Below, piece after piece: positions 8,667 through 17,208 of a DNA stretch of 59,388 bases. The notes beneath the pieces were generated by a model. The model worked only from the letters and a program-made list of their open reading frames with translations, searched no databases and was not told the origin of the DNA. The position numbers were made by a program, and so were the translations under genes. The DNA comes from Planctomycetota bacterium (GTDB lineage: Bacteria > Planctomycetota > UBA8742 > UBA2392), in NCBI GenBank assembly GCA_020845475.1, contig JADLFN010000041.1, positions 1-59,388 of the forward strand. Reading direction: 5' to 3'. Position 1 is the stretch's first letter. Every line of letters begins with the position of its first letter.

Positions 8667-10574
8667 ATGAAACGCACGCAACGCTGTGGTGAACTGCGCA
8701 AAGAACATGTCGGTCAAACCGTCACCGTGTGCGGCTGGGTGGACACCAAGCGCGAGATGGGCCACCTGGTGTTCATCGACCTGCGCGACATCGCGGGCAA
8801 AGTGCAGCTCGCCTTTGACGTTGAAAAACGCCCCGAAATCCACGCCGCCGCCAAGAACCTGCACGGCGAATATGTCGTTCAAGCCACGGGCACTTTGCGC
8901 GCGCGCGACCCCAAAAACGTGAACGCCAAACTCGCCACGGGCGAAATCGAAATCGACGTGGCCGCGCTCGAGGTGCTCAACACCGCCAAGACGCCCGCCA
9001 TCGAAGTCCGCGACGAAATCAAGACGGACCCCGAAATTCGCCTGAAACATCGCTTCATCGATTTGCGCCGCAGGCCCATGCAGCGCATTCTGCAAGCACG
9101 CGCGGCTATGATTCGCTCCATGCGCGCGACGCTCGATGCCGAGCAATTCACGGAAATCGAAACGCCGATTCTCTACAAGCGCACGCCCGAAGGTGCGCGC
9201 GACTTTATCGTTCCCTCGCGCGCCTATCCCGGCCAGTTCTACGCGCTGCCGCAGAGCCCGCAGTTGTTCAAGCAGTTGTGCATGGTTGCAGGCCTCGACC
9301 GTTACTACCAGATTGCGCGCTGCTTTCGCGACGAGGACAAACGCGCCGACCGCCAGCCCGAGTTCACGCAGCTCGACATCGAGATGAGTTTTAACGATCG
9401 CGAAGACGTCATGGCGCTGCTTGAAAAGGTGGTGCCCAACTTCGTACGCGCCCTGCAACAGGATCCGACATTCAAAGATTGCGACTGGCCCGTGCTGAAA
9501 TGCGGCGAGGTCAAAGCGCCCTTTGAACGCATGACCTATGAAACGGCCATGCGCGACTACAGCATCGACCGCCCGGACCTGCGCTCGCGCGACCTGCGCC
9601 TGACGGAACTCACGGCCTGGGCCAAGGGTTGCTCGTTCAACGCGTTCAAGGGCGCTGCCGAAAACGGTCTCGTCAAAGCCCTGCGCTGCCCCGGCATGGC
9701 CGAAGCTTTTTCGCGCGGCCAGATCGGCAATTTAGAGCGCGACGCCAAAGGCATGGGTGCATCAGGGCTCGCAAGCCTCACCGTTGGGGCGCCGGTTTCC
9801 GTAGGGGCGACATATATGTCGCCCCTACAGGGTGCGATTGCCAAGTTCATCCCGGCTGGCGAACAGGATGCGCTTGTCAAAGCGTGCAAAGCGCAGCCCG
9901 GTGATCTGATTTTCATCTGCGCGCACGCCAAAGAAAAAGTCGTCCACGCCGTAATGCACAACCTGCGCACGGTTGTCGCGCAGAAGCTGAACCTGCTCGA
10001 CCCTTCGAAGTTTGCGCTGACGTGGATCATCGACTTCCCGCTCTTTGAGTACAAAGAGGAGGAAGAAAAACTCTACGCCAGCCACCACCCGTTCACGCTC
10101 GCACAAGATATGGAGCTGGTGCGCAAACTGGCCGAAGCCGCGCGCAAGAGTGGCGATGGCTCGGTGATTTCACGCCTCAAGGCGGCGGGCTTTTCGCTCG
10201 CGCAGGTGCTGGGTATTCGCAACAACCAGTACGATCTTGTGCTCAACGGAACCGAGATCGCCGGCGGCAGCATCCGCATGCACCGCACGGACTGGCAGGA
10301 AGATGTGTTCGAGCTCGTGGGCATCTCCAAAGAGGAAGCCGAGAAGAAATTCGGCTTCCTGATGAACGCGCTGGCGCACGGTGCACCGCCCCACGGCGGC
10401 GTGGCCATGGGCATTGAGCGCAACCTCATGTGTTACTTCGGCCTCGAAAACATCCAGGAAGTGATGGCGTTCCCGAAATCAGCCACGGGCCGCGACCTGA
10501 TGATCGACACGCCCAATGAAGTCGAGCCCAAGCTGCTGAAAGAGTTGGGCATTGAGATGACACCACCAAAGTAG
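8667..10574 (+). CDS. aspS: Aspartyl-tRNA synthetase, bacterial type, with palindrome-encoded loop
   Basis: This 635-residue class II synthetase charges tRNA-Asp (or also tRNA-Asn; the specificity cannot be read here). It has an N-terminal OB-fold anticodon-binding domain (about 1-110), the catalytic core with YKRTPEGARDF, QSPQLFKQLLM-like region QSPQLFKQLCM, motif 2 (FRDEDKRADRQPEFTQLD), the bacterial GAD insertion, and motif 3 in variant form GVAMGIERN, where most relatives have GLAFGLDR. It is somewhat longer than the usual ~590 residues. Residues 379-388 are encoded by a perfect 28-base palindrome (9801-9828) lying in the GAD-type insert, in a loop before GAIAKFI. The frame stays open through it. 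The ATG at 8667 follows AAGGAG at a good distance. Confidence 0.97.
   Translation: MKRTQRCGELRKEHVGQTVTVCGWVDTKREMGHLVFIDLRDIAGKVQLAFDVEKRPEIHAAAKNLHGEYVVQATGTLRARDPKNVNAKLATGEIEIDVAALEVLNTAKTPAIEVRDEIKTDPEIRLKHRFIDLRRRPMQRILQARAAMIRSMRATLDAEQFTEIETPILYKRTPEGARDFIVPSRAYPGQFYALPQSPQLFKQLCMVAGLDRYYQIARCFRDEDKRADRQPEFTQLDIEMSFNDREDVMALLEKVVPNFVRALQQDPTFKDCDWPVLKCGEVKAPFERMTYETAMRDYSIDRPDLRSRDLRLTELTAWAKGCSFNAFKGAAENGLVKALRCPGMAEAFSRGQIGNLERDAKGMGASGLASLTVGAPVSVGATYMSPLQGAIAKFIPAGEQDALVKACKAQPGDLIFICAHAKEKVVHAVMHNLRTVVAQKLNLLDPSKFALTWIIDFPLFEYKEEEEKLYASHHPFTLAQDMELVRKLAEAARKSGDGSVISRLKAAGFSLAQVLGIRNNQYDLVLNGTEIAGGSIRMHRTDWQEDVFELVGISKEEAEKKFGFLMNALAHGAPPHGGVAMGIERNLMCYFGLENIQEVMAFPKSATGRDLMIDTPNEVEPKLLKELGIEMTPPK
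9801..9828. repeat. Perfect 28-base palindrome inside the aspS reading frame
   Basis: The arms GTAGGGGCGACATA and TATGTCGCCCCTAC are exact reverse complements with no loop, and the flanking bases break the symmetry on both sides. Sequences of the type GTAGGGGCGA...TCGCCCCTAC are, to my knowledge, widespread intergenic palindromes in many bacterial genomes. Here the unit sits in phase within aspS and is translated as V-G-A-T-Y-M-S-P-L-Q. It looks like an inserted repetitive palindrome that the protein tolerates, comparable in principle to Rickettsia palindromic elements inside genes. Confidence 0.9.
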
Positions 10575-10585
10575 CGTGGAGCGAC

Positions 10586-10969
10586 TCATTTGCCGCGCAC
10601 AACGCCCCATCGCGCGATGACGATGCCGATCCACCAGAACACCCCAGTGAGCGGCAACACCGCCCCCGTGGGCCAGTAATTGTTCCAAAACGCCAGCGAG
10701 CCAAGGCCGAGCAGCGGCACGCTCAGCATGGCCAGATAGGTCAAGGGCACGAGCGCCCTGGCGCCTTCGCTTATGTTGGTGAACCTTCTTCCGGTCAGGC
10801 GCTCGATGACTGCGACATCGGCCAACGTTTCACTGCCGCGCGGCCCCGCCAGCGGCACCATCAGTTGGCGGCCGCAGCGGGGACATTCCAGCGTCAGCCC
10901 ACCTGCGCTGGCGGGCACGGGTTCACGGTGGCCGCAGGGACAGGCCAGCTCGACGGGTGCGGCTAGCAC
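10586..10969 (-). CDS. Small membrane protein with N-terminal zinc ribbon
   Basis: The 127-residue protein begins with a zinc-ribbon pattern of two CxxC-type pairs (CPCG near residue 10 and CPRCG near residue 30). A linker follows, then two hydrophobic segments at about 72-92 and 100-120 that should span the membrane. I do not recognise a named family. The start is a GTG at 10969 that overlaps the stop codon of the upstream STAS-domain gene, so it is probably translated by coupling and works with that protein. No function can be assigned beyond metal binding and membrane location. Confidence 0.65.
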   Translation of the reverse strand: MLAAPVELACPCGHREPVPASAGGLTLECPRCGRQLMVPLAGPRGSETLADVAVIERLTGRRFTNISEGARALVPLTYLAMLSVPLLGLGSLAFWNNYWPTGAVLPLTGVFWWIGIVIARWGVVRGK

Positions 10970-11472
10970 AAATCCTGCTGGTGTTCGCGGGCTTCCTTCA
11001 CCAGCGCGGCCAAAAACGGCGCAAAGCGGGCCTCGTTTTCTTTGTCGTTTTTCACGAGGTGCTTGTGGGCTTCGTAAACGAGCTTGGTGCGGCCGCGGCG
11101 GTCCTGCCAGCCTTCGCGCAGGCGCTCAAGGTTGGTGGCGGGCGGGTCAACGTGGTCGGTTTTGACGTGGCACATCTTGGGCAGGCCCAGTGATGTCATC
11201 GCGCGCAGCGTGATGGGCGTGGCGTTGACAATCGTGACACAGGGCTTCTGGTCGCCGCTTACTTCGTAATCGCGAAAACCAATCAGCGTGCCCATGAACG
11301 TGGAATCCAGCCCCGTGCACTGCCCGAGGTCAATGACCACGCCGCGGATGCCCGCGCTCAACGCCGCTTCCACGTACTCGCGAAGCGGGCCGGCGTTGTT
11401 GAAATTCCCGAGACCGACAACCTTTGCGTACACGGCCCCGGATACTTTGGCGACTTCCACGTAACCTGCCAT
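10963..11472 (-). CDS. STAS-domain protein (anti-anti-sigma factor-like)
   Basis: The 169-residue protein has a STAS fold in its first ~105 residues: beta strand, then GVVIDLGQCTGLDSTFMGTLIGF. The conserved DST(F)MG turn carries the Ser/Thr that is phosphorylated in SpoIIAA-like antagonists. A charged ~60-residue C-terminal extension (LERLREGWQDRRGRTKLV onward) is not typical of the family. By homology it would take part in a partner-switching circuit with a serine kinase, but no RsbW-like kinase or sigma factor lies nearby. Its stop overlaps the GTG start of the zinc-ribbon membrane protein, so the two form a coupled pair. Confidence 0.8.
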   Translation of the reverse strand: MAGYVEVAKVSGAVYAKVVGLGNFNNAGPLREYVEAALSAGIRGVVIDLGQCTGLDSTFMGTLIGFRDYEVSGDQKPCVTIVNATPITLRAMTSLGLPKMCHVKTDHVDPPATNLERLREGWQDRRGRTKLVYEAHKHLVKNDKENEARFAPFLAALVKEAREHQQDLC

Positions 11473-11518
11473 TGCCGTCGGCGGGCAGAATCACCGCCGT
11501 CCCTGGTGTGGTTCTGCG

Positions 11519-11914
11519 CTAACTCACGCGCAGGCCCGAATTTACCCGCTTCATCGCCGTCAGCGGCACTACCTCCGCCCCGTCGCTCACGGCCAGCATC
11601 ATGCCCTGGCTGTCAATCCCTCTCATCTTGCGCGGCTTGAGGTTGGCGACAATCACGATGTCTTTGTCGAGCAGATCCTCAGGCTTCACGAACTCTCGAA
11701 TGCCCGCGCAGATTGTGCGCGTTTCTGCGCCCACCTGAACGGTCAACACCAGCAGCTTGTCGGCGTTGGGGTGGGGCGAGGCGGCTGTCACACGCCCTGT
11801 CTTTAGAACAACCTTGGCAAAGTCTTCAATCCCGATTTCCCCCGGCTCTGCTGGCGCTGGCGCCGGTGCGGGCGCGGGTGGAGCAACCGGTTTTGCTGTC
11901 TCGCCTTGCGTCAA
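11519..11914 (-). CDS. Stand-alone tRNA-binding domain protein (MetRS C-terminal / CsaA / EMAP type)
   Basis: Residues from about 30 onward form the OB-fold tRNA-binding domain found at the C-terminus of many methionyl-tRNA synthetases: IEDFAKVVLKTGRVTAASPHPNADKLLVL, followed by the strand pattern ending LTAMKRVNSGLRVS. No metG gene is adjacent. A Pro/Ala-rich N-terminus precedes the fold. The frame has no ATG start. I choose the TTG at 11914 because AGGGAG lies six bases before it; a TTG at 11932 is possible. The protein may bind tRNA as a trans-acting subunit of MetRS or as a chaperone-like factor. It is separated by 46 bases from the STAS gene on the same strand. Confidence 0.8.
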   Translation of the reverse strand: MTQGETAKPVAPPAPAPAPAPAEPGEIGIEDFAKVVLKTGRVTAASPHPNADKLLVLTVQVGAETRTICAGIREFVKPEDLLDKDIVIVANLKPRKMRGIDSQGMMLAVSDGAEVVPLTAMKRVNSGLRVS

Positions 11915-12015
11915 GTTCGACTCCCTGAACAATTCCGCAGTTTATCATCGAATCCTCATAATCGCAACGCGCGGTAGGTCGCTGGCCGCGCCAAATTGCT
12001 ATCCTTCCGCCGCTT

Positions 12016-13764
12016 ATGTTCGAAAGGCAGCCGCTGAGCTGGAAACAGACCTTCGCCATGGCGCCTGTGCAGGCGGCGCTGCTGGCGCTGCTGGCGTTTG
12101 TGGCCACGGCCTGGTTCCAGATCGGGCCGGGCTGGGTCGATGACGGCCAGGGCGGCGAGCGCATCGGCATGCAGGCCGTGGGCCTGCTTGATGTGGACGG
12201 CTACTACCACATCGTCATGGGCGAACTGTACCGCGAAGGCCGCGTGCAGGCCGCCGGCGGCGATTTTCACTGGGCGCGCGAAAGCATCTGGAACGGCAGC
12301 TTCTCCGACAAAGACTACCTCTACCACCTTTACCTCGTGCCCTTCACGGCACTCATGGCCGATGGCCCGCAGGACGCGCGCGGACTCATTGCCGCGGGCA
12401 AGCTGGCCTGCTGCGTGAACATGGTGCTGCTCACGCTGGCCATGTTCGGGGCCATGCGCCTGCTGGGCGTGAAACGGGCCTGGCTTTACACGCTGCTGGC
12501 CGTGTTCTTTGGCGCGGGCTACTGGGTGTTTCGCGTCAACCTCAACCGCAGCTATGTGATCTCGATTGCGCTCGCGATCGTGGGCTACGCCATGCTGGTG
12601 CGTGCGGAGTTTACCGCGGCGCGCTTTAGGGCGCTGCTGGGTCTGTTCTTCCTCGCCGCGATTTACGCTCTCACTTACACAGCCAGCCACTTCCTGCTCG
12701 TGCTTCTGGTCGTGCGCGCGTTTTTGCAGCTCATTGTCGGCCACGCCGAGCTTTCGCGCTTTGCCGAACTCAAGCGCAACGCGGCTACGGGCCTCGTGAT
12801 ATCGGCAGGCATTCTGTGCGGCATGATGCTGCACCCCAGCCCCGTCAACACCATGCATCACTGGTGGGTGCAGAGCATTGTCGTGATGGCCCTTTCGCAC
12901 CAGGATTCCATGGGGCGCGCCCTCGACGAAGTCATGCGCACGCTGTTCTCCAAAGAAACGAATTACGCCGGCCACATCGAAATCGCACTGGGCATGGAGC
13001 TTCAGGAAATGGGCGGGCGCGGCTTGCTGTTCGACAACTTTGCCGCGCTGTTCGCGCCCATGATCATGCCGCTGATTGCGGCCTGGCTGCGCTGGCGGCC
13101 TTCGCGCGAAGCCGTGCTCACGGGCGGCGTTTCGATTGCCGTGTTCTGCATGTTTTTGCTCAACATGCGCTTCATCGAGTATGTGGCGCCGTTCTCGGCG
13201 CTCGCCGTCGGGCTCTGGGCCGAGGGCATATTGGCCTCCAAGGGCTACGCGGCCTGGCGCCGCCGCCAGCCCGTAGCCTCGCTGGCCTGGCCACTGGCAC
13301 TGGCGATTATTGCCGTGATTGGCGCCGTGGGTTTCTGGGTGGGCTCGGGGCTTGGGCTGCGGCCGGGGAATCGGGGCGAGATTGAGCAGGCCGGCCGCTG
13401 GCTGCAGAACCACAAAGAGGCGCACGGCAAAGTCGTGTTCCACGACCGCTGGGACGACTTCTGCCACCTGCTGTTCTACGCGCCGGACTGCGACTATCTG
13501 ATCGGGCTTGATCCCACCTTCTTTGCCGTCAAGGATCGCGAGCGCTACGAGCTGTGGCGCAGCATTTCGCGCGGCAAGGTGACGGATTTCGTGCCCGCCG
13601 TGCGCGACACTTTCGGCGCCAGCTACATGCTGGTGCACCGCAGCAGCAGCGACTACCTTTACAACCGCTGCTCGGAGGAAGTGCGCGCGGGCCGCATGAA
13701 ACTGTGCATCCGCGACGTGGACGACGACTGGGCGCTGTTCGAGATCGTGCGGGACAAGCCATGA
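12016..13764 (+). CDS. GT-C-like polytopic membrane protein, first of three tandem paralogues
   Basis: The 582-residue protein has a membrane segment at about 18-35, a first exterior loop with the motif DGYYH at 61-65 and GGDFHWARES (81-90), then FSDKDYLYH (96-104). Roughly ten further hydrophobic segments and a soluble C-terminal domain of ~150 residues follow. DGYYH and the second acidic DKxxLYH motif recall the catalytic motifs of GT-C glycosyltransferases of the STT3/PglB type. The C-terminal domain carries KVVFHxxWDDF and FYAPxCDYLIGLDPTFF, which recur in both paralogues downstream. I infer a transferase acting on a lipid-linked sugar or another exported substrate; the chemistry is not shown. 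Its stop overlaps the next start (ATGA). Confidence 0.6.
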   Translation: MFERQPLSWKQTFAMAPVQAALLALLAFVATAWFQIGPGWVDDGQGGERIGMQAVGLLDVDGYYHIVMGELYREGRVQAAGGDFHWARESIWNGSFSDKDYLYHLYLVPFTALMADGPQDARGLIAAGKLACCVNMVLLTLAMFGAMRLLGVKRAWLYTLLAVFFGAGYWVFRVNLNRSYVISIALAIVGYAMLVRAEFTAARFRALLGLFFLAAIYALTYTASHFLLVLLVVRAFLQLIVGHAELSRFAELKRNAATGLVISAGILCGMMLHPSPVNTMHHWWVQSIVVMALSHQDSMGRALDEVMRTLFSKETNYAGHIEIALGMELQEMGGRGLLFDNFAALFAPMIMPLIAAWLRWRPSREAVLTGGVSIAVFCMFLLNMRFIEYVAPFSALAVGLWAEGILASKGYAAWRRRQPVASLAWPLALAIIAVIGAVGFWVGSGLGLRPGNRGEIEQAGRWLQNHKEAHGKVVFHDRWDDFCHLLFYAPDCDYLIGLDPTFFAVKDRERYELWRSISRGKVTDFVPAVRDTFGASYMLVHRSSSDYLYNRCSEEVRAGRMKLCIRDVDDDWALFEIVRDKP

Positions 13765-15470
13765 TTGAAAGCAGCCTCGATCGCCCGAAATCCGCCTTCC
13801 GCGAGGGACTGCTGGTCTTCCTGTTCACGCTGCTGCTCGTCGGCCTGCACCAGACACAGCCCGGCATGGTGGAACGCGAAGACGGAAGCCGCGTCTTCGG
13901 CCTGCGGTCGCGCTCGCTGCACCTCGGCGACAGCCCCTACAACATCCGGCTTGCTTACCTGTATCGCACCGGCGATGTAGCCAAGGCCGGAAGCCACTTC
14001 CACTGGATGAGCAGCTCCATCTGGGCCGACAATTTCTGCGACAAGGAACTGCTCTACCACCTTTACCTTGCGCCCTTCACGCTGGGCGCCAGAGACGCCG
14101 GCGACACTTCGGCGCTGATCTGGGGCGCCAAACTGGGAATTGCCGTCATGTTCGCGTTTTTGGCCTGGGTTTTCTGGGCTGTGTTGCGCGGGTTTGGCGT
14201 GAAACAGGCGTGGTGCTACGTGCCGTTGATTGTCGTCATGGGCGGCGCGGTATTCATGAGTCGCGCTGCTGAGGCGCGCGCATGGCCCATCGGGGTCATT
14301 TGCTCGCTCACGGCCTGGCTGGTGATGGCGCGCAATCGCCGCCTTGATCTGCTGCTCGTTGCGGCCATTTACACGCTCTCCTATGCACCGGTGCACTTCC
14401 TGGGGCTGCTGTGGCTGGTGCGCACACTGGGCTGCCTGTTGCTGGGCCCGGGGCAAACCGGCCTGTCCCGGGGCGCCGAACTCAGGCGTCACCTGACACT
14501 GCTGGCGATGATCGCCCTTGGCGTTGTGCTGGGCGTGCTTTTGCACCCGGGACGCGCTGATTTCATCCGGCTCTGGGTCGTTGCCTACGTCATGATTCCG
14601 GCTGCCACGCTGCAAGGACCCTTGCGTGACCTGGTGTTCAACCTCGTTGTGGCCCTGAATTTCGCCACGGAGTTCCCGCCCGGCGAAGCCAAACGCATGA
14701 AGCTTGGGCTTGAATTCCTGCCCCAGGCCGGCACGGCGCTGCTGTTTGTCGGCGGCGCGGCCATGCTTTCACCGATCGTGCTGGCCGTGACCTCCGCCTG
14801 GCATCGGCACAAGCCCAGGCGCGAGACCCTGCTGGCCATGGGTGCGGCCTTAATGACGCTGGTCATGGCCATCAATAGTGGCCGCTTCTTTGAAATCGCC
14901 GGGCCCTTCTGCGCGCTGGCCTCGGCACTGTGGGTCCAGGACTTGATTCAGTCACGGCGCATGCAGTTGCGCATGGCCCTGCGGCCGGTGTTGTTCCGGC
15001 GTTTGCGGGTGCTGGCCTGTGCCGGTGTGTTTGCCGTTTTCGGGGTTCTCTGGGCGACGGGTCTTGACCGCTACCCGCCCATGCCCCGCCCATGGCGCGA
15101 CGCGGCTATCTGGCTTCGCGAGAACCCGCAGGCCCGCGACAAGATCGTATTCCACGCGAACTGGGACACGTTCCCGGACCTGTTTTTCTACGCGCCGCAC
15201 TGCGATTACATCGTCGGCATGGATCCGACCTTCCTGCTTGCCCACGACGTCGAGAAATCAAGGCTCTACTGGGACATCGCTTTCGACAAAGTGGACGCAA
15301 CCACCGTGCCGCGCATCCGTGAAATGTTCAAGGCCGACTACATCCTGGTGGTGGCGCCGATCAACGCAGGGCTGGATCAAGAGTGCCGACGCCTGGAATC
15401 CATCGGTACGCTCCGGCGCGCTTACACTGACCCCATCTTCAACGTGGCCATTTACGAGTTCGCGCCATGA
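13761..15470 (+). CDS. GT-C-like polytopic membrane protein, second paralogue
   Basis: The start is the ATG at 13761, whose ATGA overlaps the stop of the first paralogue; an open frame reaches further upstream but is inside that gene. The 569-residue product has a membrane segment at about 16-31, then GDSPYNIR (56-63), FHWMSSSIW (80-88) and DKELLYH (94-100), a multi-span core, and the soluble C-terminal domain with KIVFHANWDTFPDLFFYAP and YIVGMDPTFL. It is closer to the third copy than to the first. The Tyr-His after the acidic residue seen in copy one is Tyr-Asn here, so this copy may differ in activity. The function is inferred only from GT-C resemblance. Confidence 0.6.
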   Translation: MIESSLDRPKSAFREGLLVFLFTLLLVGLHQTQPGMVEREDGSRVFGLRSRSLHLGDSPYNIRLAYLYRTGDVAKAGSHFHWMSSSIWADNFCDKELLYHLYLAPFTLGARDAGDTSALIWGAKLGIAVMFAFLAWVFWAVLRGFGVKQAWCYVPLIVVMGGAVFMSRAAEARAWPIGVICSLTAWLVMARNRRLDLLLVAAIYTLSYAPVHFLGLLWLVRTLGCLLLGPGQTGLSRGAELRRHLTLLAMIALGVVLGVLLHPGRADFIRLWVVAYVMIPAATLQGPLRDLVFNLVVALNFATEFPPGEAKRMKLGLEFLPQAGTALLFVGGAAMLSPIVLAVTSAWHRHKPRRETLLAMGAALMTLVMAINSGRFFEIAGPFCALASALWVQDLIQSRRMQLRMALRPVLFRRLRVLACAGVFAVFGVLWATGLDRYPPMPRPWRDAAIWLRENPQARDKIVFHANWDTFPDLFFYAPHCDYIVGMDPTFLLAHDVEKSRLYWDIAFDKVDATTVPRIREMFKADYILVVAPINAGLDQECRRLESIGTLRRAYTDPIFNVAIYEFAP

Positions 15471-17200
15471 CCGATCCGGAGCAAAGCCGCGGCGGCACAA
15501 CGCCCGCAAAGTCCCGCTCCTGGATTGCCGGCGCGCTGCTGGTCTTTGTCTGTGCGTTTGCGCTCCAGGGAGTCATGCAGACGCTGCCCGGCCTGGTCAC
15601 AACCGAAGACGGCTCAAGCGAATGGGGCCTGCGCTCGCCGGAGCTGCCGCACGGCGACACGCCCTACCACATCCGCATCGCCTACCTTTATCGCACGGGT
15701 GAAATCGCCCGCGCGGGCAGCGATTTCCACTGGATGCGCGCCTCGCACTGGTCGGGCCGTTTCGTTGACAAAGAACTGCTCTACCACATCTACCTCACGC
15801 CCTTCACGCTGGGCGCTTCTGACATCAACGATACTGCGGCCCTGACCATCGGCGCCAAGGTTGCCAACTGCTTCACCTTTGCCCTTCTGGCGCTGTGCCT
15901 GTTTGGCGCGCTGCGCGCCATGGGCGTGCGAAGGCCGTGGCTGTTCTCCGCCATGCTGATTGTGCTCGGCGGCATTTCGTTCTGCACGCGCTCTGAAGAA
16001 TCGCGCGCCTGGCCCTTTTATGTCATGTGCACGCTGGCCGCCTGGGTGGCCATGGCGCGCAACCAGCGGCTTGCGCTGCTCCTTGTGGCGGCCGCCTTTA
16101 CGTTGTTCTACGCCGCCGGCCATTTCCTGCTGGTGATCTGGGGTATTCGCGCCCTGATTTCCTTGATCGCCGGCCCGCAGGAGGGCACGACGCGGCTTGT
16201 TGAATTACGCTCGCTGGCGCTGCAGGGCGCGGCGATTGTGGGCGGATTCGCGCTGGGAATTGTGATGCATCCGGGCCGCGCTGATTTTCTGTACACGTGG
16301 CTGATCACCTACGTGCATGTGTTTCTGGGCATCTTGAAGGGCCCGCTCCATGATTTCGCCCAGTCTGTGGTTTCGGGAATTGGTCTGACGTCGAGTTATT
16401 CCGCCGAGGATGCCGAGCGGCTTACTCTAGGCATCGAGTTCCAGCCCTTTGCCGGCAGCAATCTTCTGATTGCCGCCGGGCCCGCCTTTGCCTGCCTGTT
16501 CGGGCTCTCATTCACGTCGATGCTGTGGCGCCATCGTCCGTCGCGAGAGTCCGTCATGGCGCTGGGCCTGGGTCTGCTCTCGGTGGCCATGTACATCAAC
16601 AGCATGCGCTTTGCCGAGGTCATGGGGCCGTTCATGGCCCTCTTTTGCGGCATCTGGGTTGAGGATTTCCTGCGCGCGCGCCACATCGCGCGCGGCCTTT
16701 CAAGGCGTGCCGGTCTTGCCCGCAAGTTCGCCTTTGCGGCAGCGGCGCTGGTGCTGATTTCCGCCGCTGCCATGTGGTCTTGGGCGCTCGCGGGCAAAGA
16801 CAACCGCAAGCCAAGCCCCCTGAACGCCACGGCGCTTTGGTTGCGCGACAACCCCAGGACGCATGGCAAAATGGTTTACCACGCGCACTTTGACGCTTTC
16901 CCCGCGCTCTTCTTCTACGCCCCTCAGGTCGATTACACAGTCGGTATGGATCCGCACTACATGCTGGCTCATAGCCGCGATCAGTCGAACCTTACCTGTG
17001 ATATCCTTGATAACAACGTGGATGCTCAAACCGTGGAGCGCATTGTGGCCCTGTTTGACTGCGACTACATACTTGTCATTCCGGCCATGTCACCCGGCCT
17101 TTTCCAGGCGTGCCAGGAAGCCGAAAAGGCGGGCAGGCTCAAGCTCGCCTTTGTGGACCACAAAACAGACATGGGACTCTTTGAAGTCGTGCGCAAATAG
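15467..17200 (+). CDS. GT-C-like polytopic membrane protein, third paralogue
   Basis: The 577-residue product starts at 15467 in an ATGA overlap with the second copy. It repeats the family plan: membrane segment at about 20-38, GDTPYHIR (63-70), FHWMRASHW (87-95), DKELLYH (101-107), multiple spans and the C-terminal soluble domain with YHAHFDAFPALFFYAP and YTVGMDPHYM. The acidic and His motifs are intact, in contrast to copy two. Three adjacent and translationally coupled paralogues suggest that they form a hetero-oligomer or act on related substrates. The flavin prenyltransferase gene ubiX follows eight bases after its stop and is probably in the same transcript, although a functional link is not obvious. 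Confidence 0.6.
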   Translation: MTDPEQSRGGTTPAKSRSWIAGALLVFVCAFALQGVMQTLPGLVTTEDGSSEWGLRSPELPHGDTPYHIRIAYLYRTGEIARAGSDFHWMRASHWSGRFVDKELLYHIYLTPFTLGASDINDTAALTIGAKVANCFTFALLALCLFGALRAMGVRRPWLFSAMLIVLGGISFCTRSEESRAWPFYVMCTLAAWVAMARNQRLALLLVAAAFTLFYAAGHFLLVIWGIRALISLIAGPQEGTTRLVELRSLALQGAAIVGGFALGIVMHPGRADFLYTWLITYVHVFLGILKGPLHDFAQSVVSGIGLTSSYSAEDAERLTLGIEFQPFAGSNLLIAAGPAFACLFGLSFTSMLWRHRPSRESVMALGLGLLSVAMYINSMRFAEVMGPFMALFCGIWVEDFLRARHIARGLSRRAGLARKFAFAAAALVLISAAAMWSWALAGKDNRKPSPLNATALWLRDNPRTHGKMVYHAHFDAFPALFFYAPQVDYTVGMDPHYMLAHSRDQSNLTCDILDNNVDAQTVERIVALFDCDYILVIPAMSPGLFQACQEAEKAGRLKLAFVDHKTDMGLFEVVRK

Positions 17201-17208
17201 GAACGGTC

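Noticed and set aside
11956..13638. 560-codon minus-strand frame opposite the first GT-C-like gene
   Set aside because: Antisense shadow; the plus-strand gene has membrane segments, conserved motifs and two paralogues.
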